Source: Thermoanaerobacterium sp. RBIITD (GTDB lineage Bacteria; Bacillota; Thermoanaerobacteria; Thermoanaerobacterales; Thermoanaerobacteraceae). Taken from it: a DNA stretch of 64,000 nt. Positions 15,530 to 26,725 of the stretch are shown here, one piece after another (position 1 is the stretch's first letter; the number at the start of each line of letters is the position of its first letter). The stretch covers positions 1,935,411 through 1,999,410 of the forward strand of contig NZ_LT906662.1 in assembly GCF_900205865.1 (NCBI RefSeq), given 5' to 3'. The notes beneath the pieces were generated by a model. The model was given only the letters and a program-made list of their open reading frames with translations. It had not been told where the DNA came from and did no database searches. The position numbers were made by a program, and so were the translations under genes.

Positions 15530-17881
15530 ATGCAAAATACTGATATCCTTCCATACAGCAGGATTGCAAAAAAGGAAAACAATACAAAAACACAGAATGG
15601 CAACATTAGGTTTATCATAAATGCAATAATTTTTACATTAATAGGTTTCATAATAGGAAGAGCACAGATTCTCGAAAATTTGCTTCCTTTCGGTGTGGCC
15701 TATTTTGCAGTTTTAATCATGTTTAGAAGAAAGTATTTTATAGCGGGAATTGGAATTTACTTAGGTACATTGACACTTACTAATGTAAATAGCACAAAAT
15801 ATCTTTTTGTCTTTATTTTGATTTTATTTTTAGAAACTTTATTTAAGGTAAAAAGTAAAAATATCTTTAAAGTTTCAATTATTACTTTTTTATCATTATT
15901 TACTATAGGTATTATCTATAGTAAAGCATACGGATTTCTCCTTTTTGACATTATGACGACATTTTATGAATCGATAGTTGCAATGCTTATGGTATTTATA
16001 TTTAACCAGGCTATATCCCTTTTGAACAGAACAAATAGAAAGGTAATCTCAAATGAAGAGATTATCTCATTATGTATATTGATAGGACTTATAATCTTGG
16101 GGCTTAATAATATTATGCTATGGAAGTTCACTCTAAATAGTGCTGTTGGTATCTTGGTCATTTTACTAAGTTCTTATATAGGTGGTGTCGGAACTGGGAC
16201 AAGCGTTGGAACAACGATTGGATTACTTGGTAGCCTTTCATTATTGCAAACACCAACATCCGTTGGACTCTATGGTTTTGCAGGTTTGCTATCTGGAAGC
16301 ATGAAAAAGCTAAATAGACTTGGAATTGTCTTAGGCTTCTTAGTAGCTACCGCTATTATGACATTTTATATAAATGCCTCAACAAAATTGCTCATAAATC
16401 CATATGATCTGGCATTGGCATCTGCCTTATTTCTTGCAGTGCCTAAAAAGTATTTGGACAAGCTTTTATTTATAGTGAAAGGCAATAAAGATTTGAGTGA
16501 AAGGAATTATAGCGTAAAATTAAAGGAAGTTGTCACAGATAAATTAAAGGAGTATTCTGAGGTTTTTGACGAGCTTGGCAAGAGTTTTAAAAAGGCCAAT
16601 GAAAGGATTCTTGATCATAAAGATATATCATATCTTTTTGAAGAGATTGCGAATAAAACATGTACAGATTGTGCAATGTATAAAACATGCTGGGATAAAG
16701 ATTTTTATTTTACATATAAGAGTATGTTTGAGATGGTAGAAAACCTTGAGGGGAGCGGCAGTATAGAAAATAATAAGCTTTATAAGAAATGTATAAAGTT
16801 TCCGGAACTTTTTAATTGTACAAAGCACAATTTGCAGTTGTATAAGATCAACATGCAGTGGAGAGAGAGGTTAAAAGATGCAAAAAACATTGTATCAAAT
16901 CAGCTAAAGGGTATATCTACAGCAATATCAAATATGGCCGATGATATAAGCATGAATATTACATTCAAAGACGAACTTGAACAGCATATCATGGTAGAAC
17001 TTGATAAACGTGGTATTCCCGTTGAAGATGTCATTGTTTATGATACAGGTGATGGCAATGTTGTTATAAAGATATACAAAAAAGCATGTTATGCCGCAAA
17101 AGAATGTGAGAGAAAGGTAATTCCGGCTGTATCAGAGATTATGGGTGAGAAGTATGAGAGGAAGAATACCCTTTGCTCTATCAATGCTAAAGGAAGGTGT
17201 ACACTGACACTTACGAGGGCGGAAAGCTATCAAGTCTCGACCGGTATTAGCAAAGTCAATAAAAATACAAATAAGATTTCTGGTGACACATATTCGTTTA
17301 TGGAATTGGAAGGCGGGAAATACATGGCTGCATTAAGTGACGGTATGGGATTTGGTTATAGAGCGGCATCTGAAAGCAGTACAACAATATCGCTTTTAGA
17401 GAGATTTATTGAAGCGGGATTTGACAAAGGCCTTATCGTCCAGACTTTGAATTCTATCCTCGCCTTAAGGTCTGCAGAAGAGATGTTTTCTACAGTTGAT
17501 ATATCCTTTATCGATTTGTTTTCAGGCGATGCTGAATTTATAAAGATTGGTGCGTCTGCTACTTTTATAAAGAGCGGGAAAGATGTCGATGTCATTGAAT
17601 CAAGTTCACTACCCATAGGCATCTTAGAAGATGTCGATGCAGACGTACATGAAAGAAAATTAAAAGACGGAGATTTTGTTATCCTTGCTACAGACGGTGT
17701 ACTTGACTCTTTTGAAGGCGACAAGGAGGCAAACTTTTCAAGGTTTTTAAAGGACTTAGATATAAGGAATCCACAGGATATGGCGGAGACCATCATGAAG
17801 AAATGCTTGGAGCTCTGCAACAATATACCAAAAGATGATATGACGGTGCTTGTTACAAAGATATGGAAGAGACATATATAG
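15530..17881 (+). CDS. spoIIE: Stage II sporulation protein E (PP2C phosphatase)
   Basis: The 783-residue protein has an N-terminal block of about ten membrane helices (roughly residues 25-310), a central cytoplasmic region with a cysteine cluster CTDCAMYKTCW near 385, and a C-terminal PP2C domain from about 580. The metal-binding motifs are AALSDGMGFG and ATDGVLDS. In spore formers SpoIIE dephosphorylates SpoIIAA at the division septum to switch on sigma-F in the forespore. A GGTGGTGG site precedes ATG. A TATAAT at 15494-15499 lies upstream without a good -35, and TGTCGCT at 15434 is only a partial 0A box. Followed by yabS and yabT as in Bacillus. Confidence 0.95.
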   Translation: MQNTDILPYSRIAKKENNTKTQNGNIRFIINAIIFTLIGFIIGRAQILENLLPFGVAYFAVLIMFRRKYFIAGIGIYLGTLTLTNVNSTKYLFVFILILFLETLFKVKSKNIFKVSIITFLSLFTIGIIYSKAYGFLLFDIMTTFYESIVAMLMVFIFNQAISLLNRTNRKVISNEEIISLCILIGLIILGLNNIMLWKFTLNSAVGILVILLSSYIGGVGTGTSVGTTIGLLGSLSLLQTPTSVGLYGFAGLLSGSMKKLNRLGIVLGFLVATAIMTFYINASTKLLINPYDLALASALFLAVPKKYLDKLLFIVKGNKDLSERNYSVKLKEVVTDKLKEYSEVFDELGKSFKKANERILDHKDISYLFEEIANKTCTDCAMYKTCWDKDFYFTYKSMFEMVENLEGSGSIENNKLYKKCIKFPELFNCTKHNLQLYKINMQWRERLKDAKNIVSNQLKGISTAISNMADDISMNITFKDELEQHIMVELDKRGIPVEDVIVYDTGDGNVVIKIYKKACYAAKECERKVIPAVSEIMGEKYERKNTLCSINAKGRCTLTLTRAESYQVSTGISKVNKNTNKISGDTYSFMELEGGKYMAALSDGMGFGYRAASESSTTISLLERFIEAGFDKGLIVQTLNSILALRSAEEMFSTVDISFIDLFSGDAEFIKIGASATFIKSGKDVDVIESSSLPIGILEDVDADVHERKLKDGDFVILATDGVLDSFEGDKEANFSRFLKDLDIRNPQDMAETIMKKCLELCNNIPKDDMTVLVTKIWKRHI

Positions 17882-17942
17882 AATTGAATAATCCTTCTAT
17901 AAGTTGGTAACAATAATTAAAAATGCTTATGGAGGGATATTT

Positions 17943-18635
17943 ATGTCCGAAGTTTTATTAAAGCAGATTGTTGTTATTACAGACGGCCAGTCAAATGTAG
18001 GTGGTAATCCAGCAATTGCAGCATTGTACGCGAGACAGAAAGGCATCACAGTTAGTGCAATAGGTATTGTAGATGATGAAAATATATCTGAAAAAGAAAT
18101 AAAAGCTATAGCAAATAATGGCGGTGGAATATATGACATCATATATTCTGACAAGCTTATTAAATCTTTAACGATGGTTACTCAAAAATCTATTGAAATG
18201 ACTTTGAGTAAAACTATAAACAATGAATTAAGGTCAATTATAGGTAAGAGTATAGAGGAATTGCATCCAGCTTTAAGGACACAAATTATTGATTTTATTG
18301 AAAATCTATCAGACACTTTAGACCTTAGATGCGTTATTTTACTTGATTTAAGCGGCAGCATGTGTAATAAACTAAAAAAAGCTAAAGGCAGTATTAAAGA
18401 TCTATTAAATACCTTTAAAGTTAGAAAAGGTAAAAGTGAAATAGGCTTAATCGGTTTTCCTGGTGAAAATGGTGATTATACGAGGGTAGTTTGTCCTTTT
18501 ACATCAAATGCTTTTGATATAGAGCTAAGCCTTAATAATATAAAACCAGGCGGCAATACTCCTACAGCACCTGCCATTGAAAGAGCCACATCGCTTTTTA
18601 AGAAGGAAATTTTTTCAATAAGGCACATTGTATAA
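17943..18635 (+). CDS. yabS: VWA-domain protein, YabS-like
   Basis: ATG 17943 follows GGAGGG; longer in-frame starts lack a site. The 230-residue protein contains two von Willebrand A-like halves. The first begins QIVVITDGQSNVGGNP and the second has a MIDAS-type DLSGSMCNK motif near residue 137, with further GGNTPTAPA. The symbol follows gene order: in Bacillus subtilis yabS lies between spoIIE and yabT and is expressed during sporulation, with no settled biochemical role. The stop is immediately followed by the ATG of the kinase gene with no spacer and no visible ribosome site, implying translational coupling. Confidence 0.83.
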   Translation: MSEVLLKQIVVITDGQSNVGGNPAIAALYARQKGITVSAIGIVDDENISEKEIKAIANNGGGIYDIIYSDKLIKSLTMVTQKSIEMTLSKTINNELRSIIGKSIEELHPALRTQIIDFIENLSDTLDLRCVILLDLSGSMCNKLKKAKGSIKDLLNTFKVRKGKSEIGLIGFPGENGDYTRVVCPFTSNAFDIELSLNNIKPGGNTPTAPAIERATSLFKKEIFSIRHIV

Positions 18636-19475
18636 ATGCTTAAAAAGGGTACTGCAGTAAAAGGCATCTATAATGGTAATATATATATAGTCGACAAAAG
18701 TCTCGGCGGGGGCGGTGTGGCAAATGTTTTTCTAGTACATGATATAAATAATTATAAATTCGCACTAAAAATATGTGATAATCTAATAAGTATTACAAAA
18801 GAGCATAAAATGCTTAATATGCTTAAAAATTATAATTTCGTTCCAACAGTATTTGATTTGGATGATATAATATTGTATAATACTTTATATCATTATATAG
18901 TAATTGAATATATAGAGGGTTATGACCTCGGAAGATTAATAAAAAGCGGTGTAAGTGCAGAAAATGCCGCATTTATATGTGCTGATGTTACTAATATGCT
19001 TTTATCACTTAAAAGAGTTGGCATATACTATACGGACCTTAAACCATCAAATATCATGATGGATGAAAGAAATAAAAGGCTTGTACTCATTGATTATGGC
19101 TCAACGGTAAAAGGAAATGAAGGCATCAAAGAATTTACACCGGATTTTGATAGAGCAAGCTGGTCAATGGGATTCAGAAAGGCTGATTCGGGATATCTAT
19201 CATTTGAAGTCGGAATGTTATTTATATACCTTGTGATGGGGAAAATAGTTAGACATGACATGTATTCAATAGCTCAAATACTTAGAAACTCAAAAAAGAG
19301 GCTTGGAAATTATTATATAGTTATAATGAAAGCTTTAAATGGTACATATGATTTAAATAGGTTATATATTAACCTTAAGAACTGTTGCTTCAATGAAAAA
19401 GTGTCGTTTATTTTGAATAATATGCTTTTTGCATCAGGTGTTATATTTTTAATACTATTGATAGTAGCTTTGTAG
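18636..19475 (+). CDS. yabT: Membrane-anchored Hanks-type Ser/Thr kinase, YabT-like
   Basis: The 279-residue protein has a compact kinase domain: glycine-rich loop SLGGGGVANVF near residue 24, ALKIC with the ATP-binding lysine, catalytic loop YTDLKPSNIMMD near 132, and IDYGS in place of the usual DFG. A single membrane helix closes the C-terminus (FASGVIFLILLIVAL). Bacillus YabT has the same order, acts at the forespore membrane, binds DNA and phosphorylates RecA during sporulation; equivalent function here is inferred from synteny and architecture. It begins directly at the yabS stop and is followed nine bases later by tilS. Confidence 0.86.
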   Translation: MLKKGTAVKGIYNGNIYIVDKSLGGGGVANVFLVHDINNYKFALKICDNLISITKEHKMLNMLKNYNFVPTVFDLDDIILYNTLYHYIVIEYIEGYDLGRLIKSGVSAENAAFICADVTNMLLSLKRVGIYYTDLKPSNIMMDERNKRLVLIDYGSTVKGNEGIKEFTPDFDRASWSMGFRKADSGYLSFEVGMLFIYLVMGKIVRHDMYSIAQILRNSKKRLGNYYIVIMKALNGTYDLNRLYINLKNCCFNEKVSFILNNMLFASGVIFLILLIVAL

Positions 19476-19484
19476 GGGATATTG

Positions 19485-20864
19485 ATGATTGATAGTGTAA
19501 TTAAAACAATAAAAAAATACAATATGATTAGGAAAAATGATAGTATTGTTGTAGGTGTATCAGGTGGTCCTGATTCATTGTGCCTTCTTAATTTATTATA
19601 TGAAATTAAGGTGGACTACAACCTTAAGTTATATGTAGTACATGTAAATCATATGCTAAGAGGGCAGGAAGCCGACTGTGACGCGGCGTTTGTAGAAGAT
19701 ACATGTAGAGGGATGGGAATCCCATTTTTTTTATTTAAGGTGGATGTCAAAAAATATGCTGCGGAAAATGGACTATCAGAGGAATCTGCTGGGCGCACAA
19801 TAAGGTATAAGGCATTTTTTGACATACTAAAAAAGGAAAATGCTTATAAAATAGCTGTTGCCCACAATAAAAACGATGTTGCAGAGACAATTCTTTTAAA
19901 TATATTAAGGGGTTCTGGTACTACGGGTCTCATCGGCATTAAACCTGTTAATGGGAATATAATAAGGCCATTGATTGAAACTGATAGAAGAGAGATTTTA
20001 AAGTATCTGGAGTCAAAAAATCTAAAACCTGTTATAGATAGTACAAACAATGAGGATATATACAGGAGAAATCGAATTAGACTGAAATTAATACCATTTA
20101 TTGAAAAGAATTTTAATATAGACATAGTTGAAAATCTATATAGAACATCACAGATAATTACTGATGATGATAATTATCTAAATATTGAATGTGAAAAAAT
20201 ATTTAAGAAGATTTCAACATATAATAAAGAAGGCCTTTTACTAAATATAGATGGGATTAGAGAAGTACATGATGCATTAAAAAAAAGGCTTATAAGAATG
20301 GCATATAAAGCTATAAAGGGTGATATAAATGGCTTGACATACAAACATGTTGAAGATGTGCTTAAGCTCATGGATAAACAGACTTCATCAAAAATTGATA
20401 TGCCCTTTGAAATTGAAGTAATAAAAAGCTATAATAATCTTATATTCAGAAAGAGGAAGCCAGAAAATAAGGGGGATATCGAGGTAAAACTCATAATTCC
20501 GGGCATAACAAACGCATCTAGATTTGGAACTTTTAAAACGAAAGTTATAGATATCAAAGATGTAGGTCAACTTGATACAGGAAAATATCATAAATTGTTT
20601 GATATGGATATGATTAATGACGATGTAATAATAAGAAAAAGAAAAACAGGTGATGTTATTTCGCCTTTAAACATGAAAGGTACTAAGACACTTAAAGAAT
20701 ATTTTATTGATGAAAAAGTGCCAAGAGAGATGCGTGATACGATACCGCTTCTTGCAATAGGAAATTGTATTGTGTGGATCGTAGGATATAGGATGTCTGA
20801 TAAATACAAAGTCAATGAAAAAACTAAAAGAGTACTTTCAATCGAATACATTAAAAATAATTAA
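19485..20864 (+). CDS. tilS: tRNA(Ile)-lysidine synthase
   Basis: The 459-residue protein has the N-type PP-loop SGGPDS at residues 26-31, then VHVNHMLRGQEAD, GRTIRYKAF, AHNKNDVAETILLN and IDSTNNEDIYRRNRIR, all typical of TilS, plus the C-terminal TilS domain with VIRKRKTGDVISP and WIVGYR. It converts the anticodon wobble C of tRNA-Ile2 to lysidine using ATP and lysine, and is essential. ATG 19485 is preferred over TTG 19482 because GGGGAT lies at suitable spacing. The tilS-hpt-ftsH order is conserved across Firmicutes. Confidence 0.93.
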   Translation: MIDSVIKTIKKYNMIRKNDSIVVGVSGGPDSLCLLNLLYEIKVDYNLKLYVVHVNHMLRGQEADCDAAFVEDTCRGMGIPFFLFKVDVKKYAAENGLSEESAGRTIRYKAFFDILKKENAYKIAVAHNKNDVAETILLNILRGSGTTGLIGIKPVNGNIIRPLIETDRREILKYLESKNLKPVIDSTNNEDIYRRNRIRLKLIPFIEKNFNIDIVENLYRTSQIITDDDNYLNIECEKIFKKISTYNKEGLLLNIDGIREVHDALKKRLIRMAYKAIKGDINGLTYKHVEDVLKLMDKQTSSKIDMPFEIEVIKSYNNLIFRKRKPENKGDIEVKLIIPGITNASRFGTFKTKVIDIKDVGQLDTGKYHKLFDMDMINDDVIIRKRKTGDVISPLNMKGTKTLKEYFIDEKVPREMRDTIPLLAIGNCIVWIVGYRMSDKYKVNEKTKRVLSIEYIKNN

Positions 20865-20873
20865 GGAGGAAGA

Positions 20874-21422
20874 ATGATGGAAAATTTAGAAAAGGACATT
20901 GATGAAGTTTTAATAACGGAAAAACAGCTAAAAGAGAAGACTGCAGAAATGGGTAAGGAAATTACAAAAGACTATGAAGGAAAAAATTTAATGCTTATAG
21001 GAGTATTAAAAGGTGCTGTTACTTTTATGGCAGACCTCTCCAGATGCATAGATTTACCTCTTTCAATTGATTATATGGCTGTTTCAAGCTATGGAAGTTC
21101 TACACGCTCATCAGGTATTGTAAAAATTATTAAAGACCTTGACATAAGCATCGAGGGAAAAGATGTACTTATTGTAGAAGACATAATTGATAGCGGATTA
21201 ACATTAGCATATTTAAGAAAGACGCTGCTTGGCAGAAAGCCCAATAGCTTAAGGATTTGCACAATATTGGATAAGCCTGAAAGAAGAGAGACAGATGTAA
21301 AAGTAGATTATACAGGATTTAAAATACCGGATAAATTTGTCGTTGGTTATGGCCTTGACTATGATGAAAAATACAGGAATCTTCCTTTTATAGGTGTTTT
21401 AAAACCGGAATTATATAGTTGA
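20874..21422 (+). CDS. hpt: Hypoxanthine phosphoribosyltransferase
   Basis: This 182-residue protein has a strong AAGGAGGAAG site. Motifs include [17 protein letters not shown] for pyrophosphate binding, [11 protein letters not shown], and the PRPP motif [14 protein letters not shown], then [18 protein letters not shown] at the C-terminus. It salvages hypoxanthine and guanine to IMP and GMP in the cytoplasm. In Bacillus the same gene partners TilS and FtsH and the TilS-HprT complex influences ftsH expression; the same gene order here allows but does not prove that. A second ATG three bases downstream is an equally possible start. Confidence 0.95.
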   Translation: MMENLEKDIDEVLITEKQLKEKTAEMGKEITKDYEGKNLMLIGVLKGAVTFMADLSRCIDLPLSIDYMAVSSYGSSTRSSGIVKIIKDLDISIEGKDVLIVEDIIDSGLTLAYLRKTLLGRKPNSLRICTILDKPERRETDVKVDYTGFKIPDKFVVGYGLDYDEKYRNLPFIGVLKPELYS

Positions 21423-21492
21423 AATTTGTTTTTTTATAACCTATATGGTATTATTAATTAAGTAATAGGGCTTTTTGAAGGGAGGGCCATAT

Positions 21493-23328
21493 TTGAATAA
21501 AACGATCAGAGGTATCGTTATTTGGATACTGATAATAATCGCCTTATATGCAATTGTACAATTATATACTGATAATGTAAAACAACCGAGAACTATTGAT
21601 GTTACAGAACTTTATAGTCAGGTGAGAAGAGAAAATATTTCGGGGCTGACAATATCTGGAACGACTATTACGGGGACTTTGAAAGACGGGACGGCATTTA
21701 ACAGCAATGTACCAGATATATCGTCGTTTATGCAATTATTAACGCCATATATCGAAGCAAATAAGATTTCCGTAAAAAGTGAACCACCTCAAAATACACC
21801 GTGGTGGTATTCTTTATTGCCAACTCTGTTTATGGTAGTTGTACTCATTGTATTGTGGTATGTATTTATACAGCAGGCACAAGGCGGTGGCGGCAACAGA
21901 GTCATGTCATTTGGTAAAAGCCGAGCAAAAATGGTTACGGATGAGAAGAAGAAGGTTACATTTAATGATGTTGCAGGTGCCGATGAAGAGAAAGAGGAAC
22001 TTCAGGAGATAGTAGAGTTTTTAAAATTCCCAAAGAAGTTTTTAGAGTTAGGTGCACGTATACCAAAGGGCGTATTGCTTGTAGGACCGCCTGGTACAGG
22101 AAAAACATTATTAGCTAAAGCCGTTGCTGGTGAAGCAGGTGTACCATTTTTCAGTATAAGTGGTTCTGACTTTGTTGAGATGTTTGTTGGTGTAGGTGCA
22201 TCAAGAGTAAGGGATCTTTTTGAACAAGCTAAAAAGAATTCTCCATGTATAATATTTATCGATGAAATTGATGCGGTAGGCCGTCATAGAGGTGCTGGTC
22301 TTGGTGGTGGCCATGATGAAAGAGAGCAAACCCTTAATCAGTTACTTGTGGAAATGGACGGTTTTAGCGTTAATGAAGGCATTATCGTTATAGCTGCAAC
22401 AAATAGACCGGATATACTTGATCCGGCGCTCTTAAGGCCGGGAAGATTTGATAGACACGTAACGGTTGGCGTACCGGATATTAAAGGTAGAGAAGAAATA
22501 TTAAAAGTCCATTCAAGAAATAAACCACTTGCGCCAGATGTATCACTAAAGGTATTAGCAAGGCGTACACCTGGTTTTACAGGTGCGGATATTGAGAATT
22601 TAATGAACGAAGCCGCACTTTTGACAGCCAGGAAGGGCTTAAGACAAATAACCATGGTAGAATTAGAGGAAGCCATAACAAGGGTAATAGCAGGACCTGA
22701 AAAGAGAAGTAGAGTAATATCTGAGAGGGATAAGAAACTTGTTTCATACCATGAAGCGGGTCATGCTGTTGTTGCAAAACTTCTTCCAAATACACCACCG
22801 GTCCATGAAGTGACGATCATTCCGAGAGGTAGAGCTGGTGGATATACGATGCTATTGCCTGAGGAAGATAAATACTACATGTCAAAATCAGAAATGATGG
22901 ACGAGATAGTACATTTATTAGGCGGCCGTGTTTCAGAAAGCTTGATTTTGAATGATATATCAACAGGTGCGCAAAACGACATTGAAAGAGCTACAAGTAT
23001 AGCGAGAAAGATGGTAACAGAATACGGCATGAGCGAAAAATTGGGCCCAATGACATTCGGGACAGATAATGATGAAATATTCATAGGGCGTGACTTAGGC
23101 AGAACACGTAATTACAGTGAAGAAGTCCAATATGACATAGACAAAGAGATGAAGAAGATCATTGATGAATGCTATAAAAAGGCAGAAACGCTCTTAAAAG
23201 AAAATATAGACAAATTACACAGGGTTGCACAAGCATTGATGGTAAAAGAGAAACTTAATGCCGAAGAATTTGAGAAATATTTTAATGGGGAAAATATTAA
23301 CGATAGCGAAGGAATTGAACAAGCATAG
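21493..23328 (+). CDS. ftsH: ATP-dependent zinc metalloprotease FtsH
   Basis: TTG 21493 is the likely start, since GGGAGG lies just before it; the upstream in-frame TTG 21475 overlaps that site. The 611-residue protein has two membrane helices (near 5-25 and 100-120), an AAA+ module with Walker A GPPGTGKT near 198, Walker B in CIIFIDEID, the second region of homology [20 protein letters not shown], and zinc-binding HEAGH near 420. It degrades membrane and regulatory proteins and is needed for sporulation in Bacillus. A terminator follows. Confidence 0.96.
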   Translation: MNKTIRGIVIWILIIIALYAIVQLYTDNVKQPRTIDVTELYSQVRRENISGLTISGTTITGTLKDGTAFNSNVPDISSFMQLLTPYIEANKISVKSEPPQNTPWWYSLLPTLFMVVVLIVLWYVFIQQAQGGGGNRVMSFGKSRAKMVTDEKKKVTFNDVAGADEEKEELQEIVEFLKFPKKFLELGARIPKGVLLVGPPGTGKTLLAKAVAGEAGVPFFSISGSDFVEMFVGVGASRVRDLFEQAKKNSPCIIFIDEIDAVGRHRGAGLGGGHDEREQTLNQLLVEMDGFSVNEGIIVIAATNRPDILDPALLRPGRFDRHVTVGVPDIKGREEILKVHSRNKPLAPDVSLKVLARRTPGFTGADIENLMNEAALLTARKGLRQITMVELEEAITRVIAGPEKRSRVISERDKKLVSYHEAGHAVVAKLLPNTPPVHEVTIIPRGRAGGYTMLLPEEDKYYMSKSEMMDEIVHLLGGRVSESLILNDISTGAQNDIERATSIARKMVTEYGMSEKLGPMTFGTDNDEIFIGRDLGRTRNYSEEVQYDIDKEMKKIIDECYKKAETLLKENIDKLHRVAQALMVKEKLNAEEFEKYFNGENINDSEGIEQA

Positions 23329-23334
23329 TAATAA

Positions 23335-23373
23335 GGGTATACAAAATAAGTTTTGTTTTGTATGCCCTTTTTT
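23335..23373 (+). terminator. Terminator after ftsH
   Basis: GGGTATACAAAA pairs with TTTTGTATGCCC (one T-G pair), followed by six T. Confidence 0.88.
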
Positions 23374-23485
23374 ATACAAAATATTTAAAAACTTATTTTT
23401 TCAGAAAATAATTTGTCAAAAAAAGAAGGATTTTTAATATTTATGTCAAATAATAATAAAGGTGTATCTATATTTTTGCTGTCTA

Positions 23486-23549
23486 TTTTATTTTGCATAT
23501 GAAGAATTCATATCAAAATTTATTACTTTCAGCAATATGCAAAATAAAA
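23486..23549. repeat. 15-bp inverted repeat in the ftsH-kinase interval
   Basis: TTTTATTTTGCATAT (23486-23500) and its exact complement ATATGCAAAATAAAA (23535-23549) flank 34 bases that contain GAATTC. The right arm with two more bases (AATATGCAAAATAAAAA) recurs at 49728-49744 upstream of nrdJ. No T-tract makes it a clear terminator; a protein-binding site or remnant of a small element is possible. Confidence 0.6.
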
Positions 23550-23632
23550 AGCTACTATTTAATAACTTCTTCTTCGTAGAGATTTCAGTTAAATAAGGCT
23601 TTATATTTCAACAAAAGAAAAGAGGAATCATC

Positions 23633-25036
23633 ATGGAAGAAATGACAAAATCGATAGAGAATTTTGAGGATATTGAGGGTAGTTGGCTATATGATTTAGT
23701 GAATTCATCACATGAATTTATTATTATTAAAAACTTTAAAAATGATGTCATATACATTAATAAATTCTTGTTGAGATTCTTAGGTTTCTACGAAGATGAA
23801 GTTATAAATAATTATAATTCTTTTTTTAATAATGTTCTTCTTTGTGATGCTAGAAAAGTAGGCAAAAACATTTTTGAATTAAACTTAAATTCAAAATACG
23901 GTTTTGATATTAAATTTAAGGTGATTGATAATTATTTAGATGACGAAAATGGCAATAAAATCTGTATCATAGAGTTTTTAGAATTTATTAAATACACTTG
24001 TAAAACAACTTATGATGTTAATATATACCTTAATACACTTTATAAAAGGTTTAGAATAGTTGATTTGATCGATACAGGGATAATTTTATTAGATAAAAAT
24101 AAAAATATAGAATATATGAATAGAGCTGCGTTGAAGCTCGTAAGGACTAATTATTCTAATTCTTTTAAGAGGAATATTAATGAAATAATAAAAAGATTAG
24201 ATTCAAATATTGATATTGATGAGATTCTAAATAAAGGAATGATGATATATAGAGTAAAAGATGATGGCAATGAGTATCATTTATCTATAGAAATAGCTAA
24301 TACATACGACGATTCTTTACAATGCCTCATATTAAAAGATGTCACAGAAAAGATAAAATTGGGTGAGATTATTGAACAGAGTGAGAAGTACAATTTAATG
24401 GGGGGACTTGCCGCATCTTTGATACACGAGATAAAAAATTCCATTACATCTATTAAGGGCTTTTTACAGCTTATGCAGATGAAATATAAGGATAATCATA
24501 CCTATTTTGAGTCGATGTTAAATGAATCAGATAGGATTATAGACCTTACAATGAGCTACCTTGGCGTTGTAAAAAATAGCAAAAGTGATGACAAAATTGA
24601 TTTAAATGATGCAATAGAGAAATATATGTTGTTGATTGATGCAGAGGCCATTCAGCGCCATGTGAAGATTATAAAAGATTTAAATAATACACCGCTGATT
24701 AAGATGGATTACAATCAATTGAAACAAATCCTTTTAAATATTTTTCAAAATGCCCTTCAGGCGATAGACAAAGATGGTAAAATATATTTGACAACAAGAT
24801 TTAATTCTTATATAAATAAGGTTATAATAAGAATAGCTGATAATGGCTGCGGAATAGACAAAAAAGATTTAAAAAAGGTTATGATGCCACTTTTTACAAC
24901 CAAAAAAGACGGAACGGGGCTTGGCTTATCCGTCTGTAAAAACATACTTGACACATATGGTGGCAATATAAAAATTTTGAGTAAAAAAGGTGTTGGTACA
25001 ATAGTAAAAATTTATTTACAACCATTAAAAGATTAA
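23633..25036 (+). CDS. PAS-domain sensor histidine kinase, orphan (possible sporulation kinase)
   Basis: The 467-residue cytoplasmic protein has two PAS-like regions (about 15-130 and 140-235), a HisKA domain with phospho-acceptor His in SLIHEIKNSITSIKGFLQLM near 265, and a HATPase domain: N-box NALQAIDKDG, G1 IADNGCGID, G2 TKKDGTGLGLSVCKNIL. No membrane helix or signal is evident. There is no response regulator nearby, as is usual for kinases that feed Spo0A in Clostridia and Bacillus. The H-E-I-K-N context is common in Kin-type sporulation kinases. That role is inference. It is preceded by AAAAGAGG and followed closely by fhs. Confidence 0.85.
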   Translation: MEEMTKSIENFEDIEGSWLYDLVNSSHEFIIIKNFKNDVIYINKFLLRFLGFYEDEVINNYNSFFNNVLLCDARKVGKNIFELNLNSKYGFDIKFKVIDNYLDDENGNKICIIEFLEFIKYTCKTTYDVNIYLNTLYKRFRIVDLIDTGIILLDKNKNIEYMNRAALKLVRTNYSNSFKRNINEIIKRLDSNIDIDEILNKGMMIYRVKDDGNEYHLSIEIANTYDDSLQCLILKDVTEKIKLGEIIEQSEKYNLMGGLAASLIHEIKNSITSIKGFLQLMQMKYKDNHTYFESMLNESDRIIDLTMSYLGVVKNSKSDDKIDLNDAIEKYMLLIDAEAIQRHVKIIKDLNNTPLIKMDYNQLKQILLNIFQNALQAIDKDGKIYLTTRFNSYINKVIIRIADNGCGIDKKDLKKVMMPLFTTKKDGTGLGLSVCKNILDTYGGNIKILSKKGVGTIVKIYLQPLKD

Positions 25037-25056
25037 AATATCTGGGGTGATTTTTT

Positions 25057-26724
25057 TTGAAGACAGACATTGAGATTGCACAGGAAGCTAAAATGTTGCC
25101 TATAGGAGAGGTAGCGAAAAAGATAGGCATTGATGATGAGTATTTAGAGTACTATGGTAAATACAAAGCAAAGATTTCATCAAAGATATGGGACAAAATT
25201 AAGGAAAATAAAGATGGGAAGCTAATTTTAGTCACATCTATAAATCCAACCCCTGCAGGTGAAGGCAAATCAACGGTTACTGTTGGACTCGGACAAGCAT
25301 TAAATAGACTCGGTAAGAAAGTTGCAATTGCCTTAAGAGAGCCATCCCTAGGACCTTGCATGGGGATAAAGGGTGGTGCAGCAGGCGGTGGATATTCGCA
25401 GGTTGTACCGATGGAGGATATTAATCTGCACTTCACAGGTGATATGCATGCTATAACAACGGCACATAACCTTTTGTCAGCCATGATAGACAACCATATT
25501 CACCAAGGAAATGAGCTTAATATTGATGTAAGGCGGATAACATGGAAAAGGGCAATGGACATGAATGACAGGGCATTAAGAGAGATAGTTGTTGGGCTTG
25601 GTGGCAAAATAAACGGATACCCAAGGCAAGATGGTTTTATCATAACAGTTGCATCTGAAATAATGGCTATCTTATGTTTAGCAAAAGATTTGATAGATTT
25701 AAAAGATAGAATCGGCAGGATTATTATAGGCTATGATAAAGATGGGAAGCCAGTTACGGCAAAGGATTTAAAAGCCGATGGTGCTATGACGCTTCTTTTA
25801 AAAGATGCGATAAAGCCAAATCTTGTACAAACACTTGAAAATGTACCTGCTTTTGTACACGGTGGACCCTTTGCAAATATTGCACATGGTTGCAATAGCA
25901 TTATGGCGACAAAATATGGGCTAAAACTTGCAGATTATCTTGTCACAGAGGCTGGTTTTGGTGCAGACCTTGGAGCTGAGAAATTTTTTGACATAAAATG
26001 TCGCTTTGGAGGATTAAAGCCTAATGCAGCAGTTATTGTAGCAACGATTAGGGCCCTTAAAATGCACGGCGGACTAAAAAAGGATGACTTGAAAGTAGAA
26101 GATATTGATGCATTGAGCAAAGGCATTGGCAATTTGGTAAAACAAATCGAAAATGTCAAAAAATATGGAATACCTGTAGTTGTTGCAATAAATAAATTTA
26201 CATTTGATACTGACAGAGAAATAGCATATATCGAGGAAGTTTGCAATAATATCGGAGTTGAAGTAGCTCTTGCAGATGTATGGGGAAAAGGCGGCAATGG
26301 TGGGATTGATTTAGCAAAAAAGGTAATTGACGCTTGTAATATGCCATCGGATTTTCACAATTTATATGATGCCGATGTGCCAATTAAAGAAAAGATTGAT
26401 ATTATAGCGAAGGAAATATATGGCGCAGACGGTGTGGTATACACAAGGGAAGCACTTAAGGACATTAAAAATATAGATGAATTAGGACTTAATGACATGC
26501 CTGTATGTATAGCAAAGACCCAGTATTCTTTGTCAGATAATCCGAATCTTTTAGGAAGACCAAAAGGCTTTAATATAACTGTCAGAGAATTAAAAATCTC
26601 TGCAGGCGCGGGATTTATAGTTGCAATGACTGGGGATATCATGACGATGCCTGGACTTCCAAAACATCCTGCGGCAGAGAGAATGAATATCGATGAGGAG
26701 GGCAAAATAGTAGGCCTATTTTAA
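25057..26724 (+). CDS. fhs: Formate-tetrahydrofolate ligase
   Basis: The 555-residue protein starts at TTG behind GGGGTGA and begins [11 protein letters not shown], the usual start of this family. It has the P-loop [69 protein letters not shown] and a C-terminal [11 protein letters not shown]. It makes 10-formyl-THF from formate, THF and ATP, supplying one-carbon units for purines and, in acetogens, the methyl branch. It sits just upstream of a small gene that may relate to folate synthesis. Length and motifs are normal. Confidence 0.96.
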   Translation: MKTDIEIAQEAKMLPIGEVAKKIGIDDEYLEYYGKYKAKISSKIWDKIKENKDGKLILVTSINPTPAGEGKSTVTVGLGQALNRLGKKVAIALREPSLGPCMGIKGGAAGGGYSQVVPMEDINLHFTGDMHAITTAHNLLSAMIDNHIHQGNELNIDVRRITWKRAMDMNDRALREIVVGLGGKINGYPRQDGFIITVASEIMAILCLAKDLIDLKDRIGRIIIGYDKDGKPVTAKDLKADGAMTLLLKDAIKPNLVQTLENVPAFVHGGPFANIAHGCNSIMATKYGLKLADYLVTEAGFGADLGAEKFFDIKCRFGGLKPNAAVIVATIRALKMHGGLKKDDLKVEDIDALSKGIGNLVKQIENVKKYGIPVVVAINKFTFDTDREIAYIEEVCNNIGVEVALADVWGKGGNGGIDLAKKVIDACNMPSDFHNLYDADVPIKEKIDIIAKEIYGADGVVYTREALKDIKNIDELGLNDMPVCIAKTQYSLSDNPNLLGRPKGFNITVRELKISAGAGFIVAMTGDIMTMPGLPKHPAAERMNIDEEGKIVGLF

Positions 26725-26725
26725 T

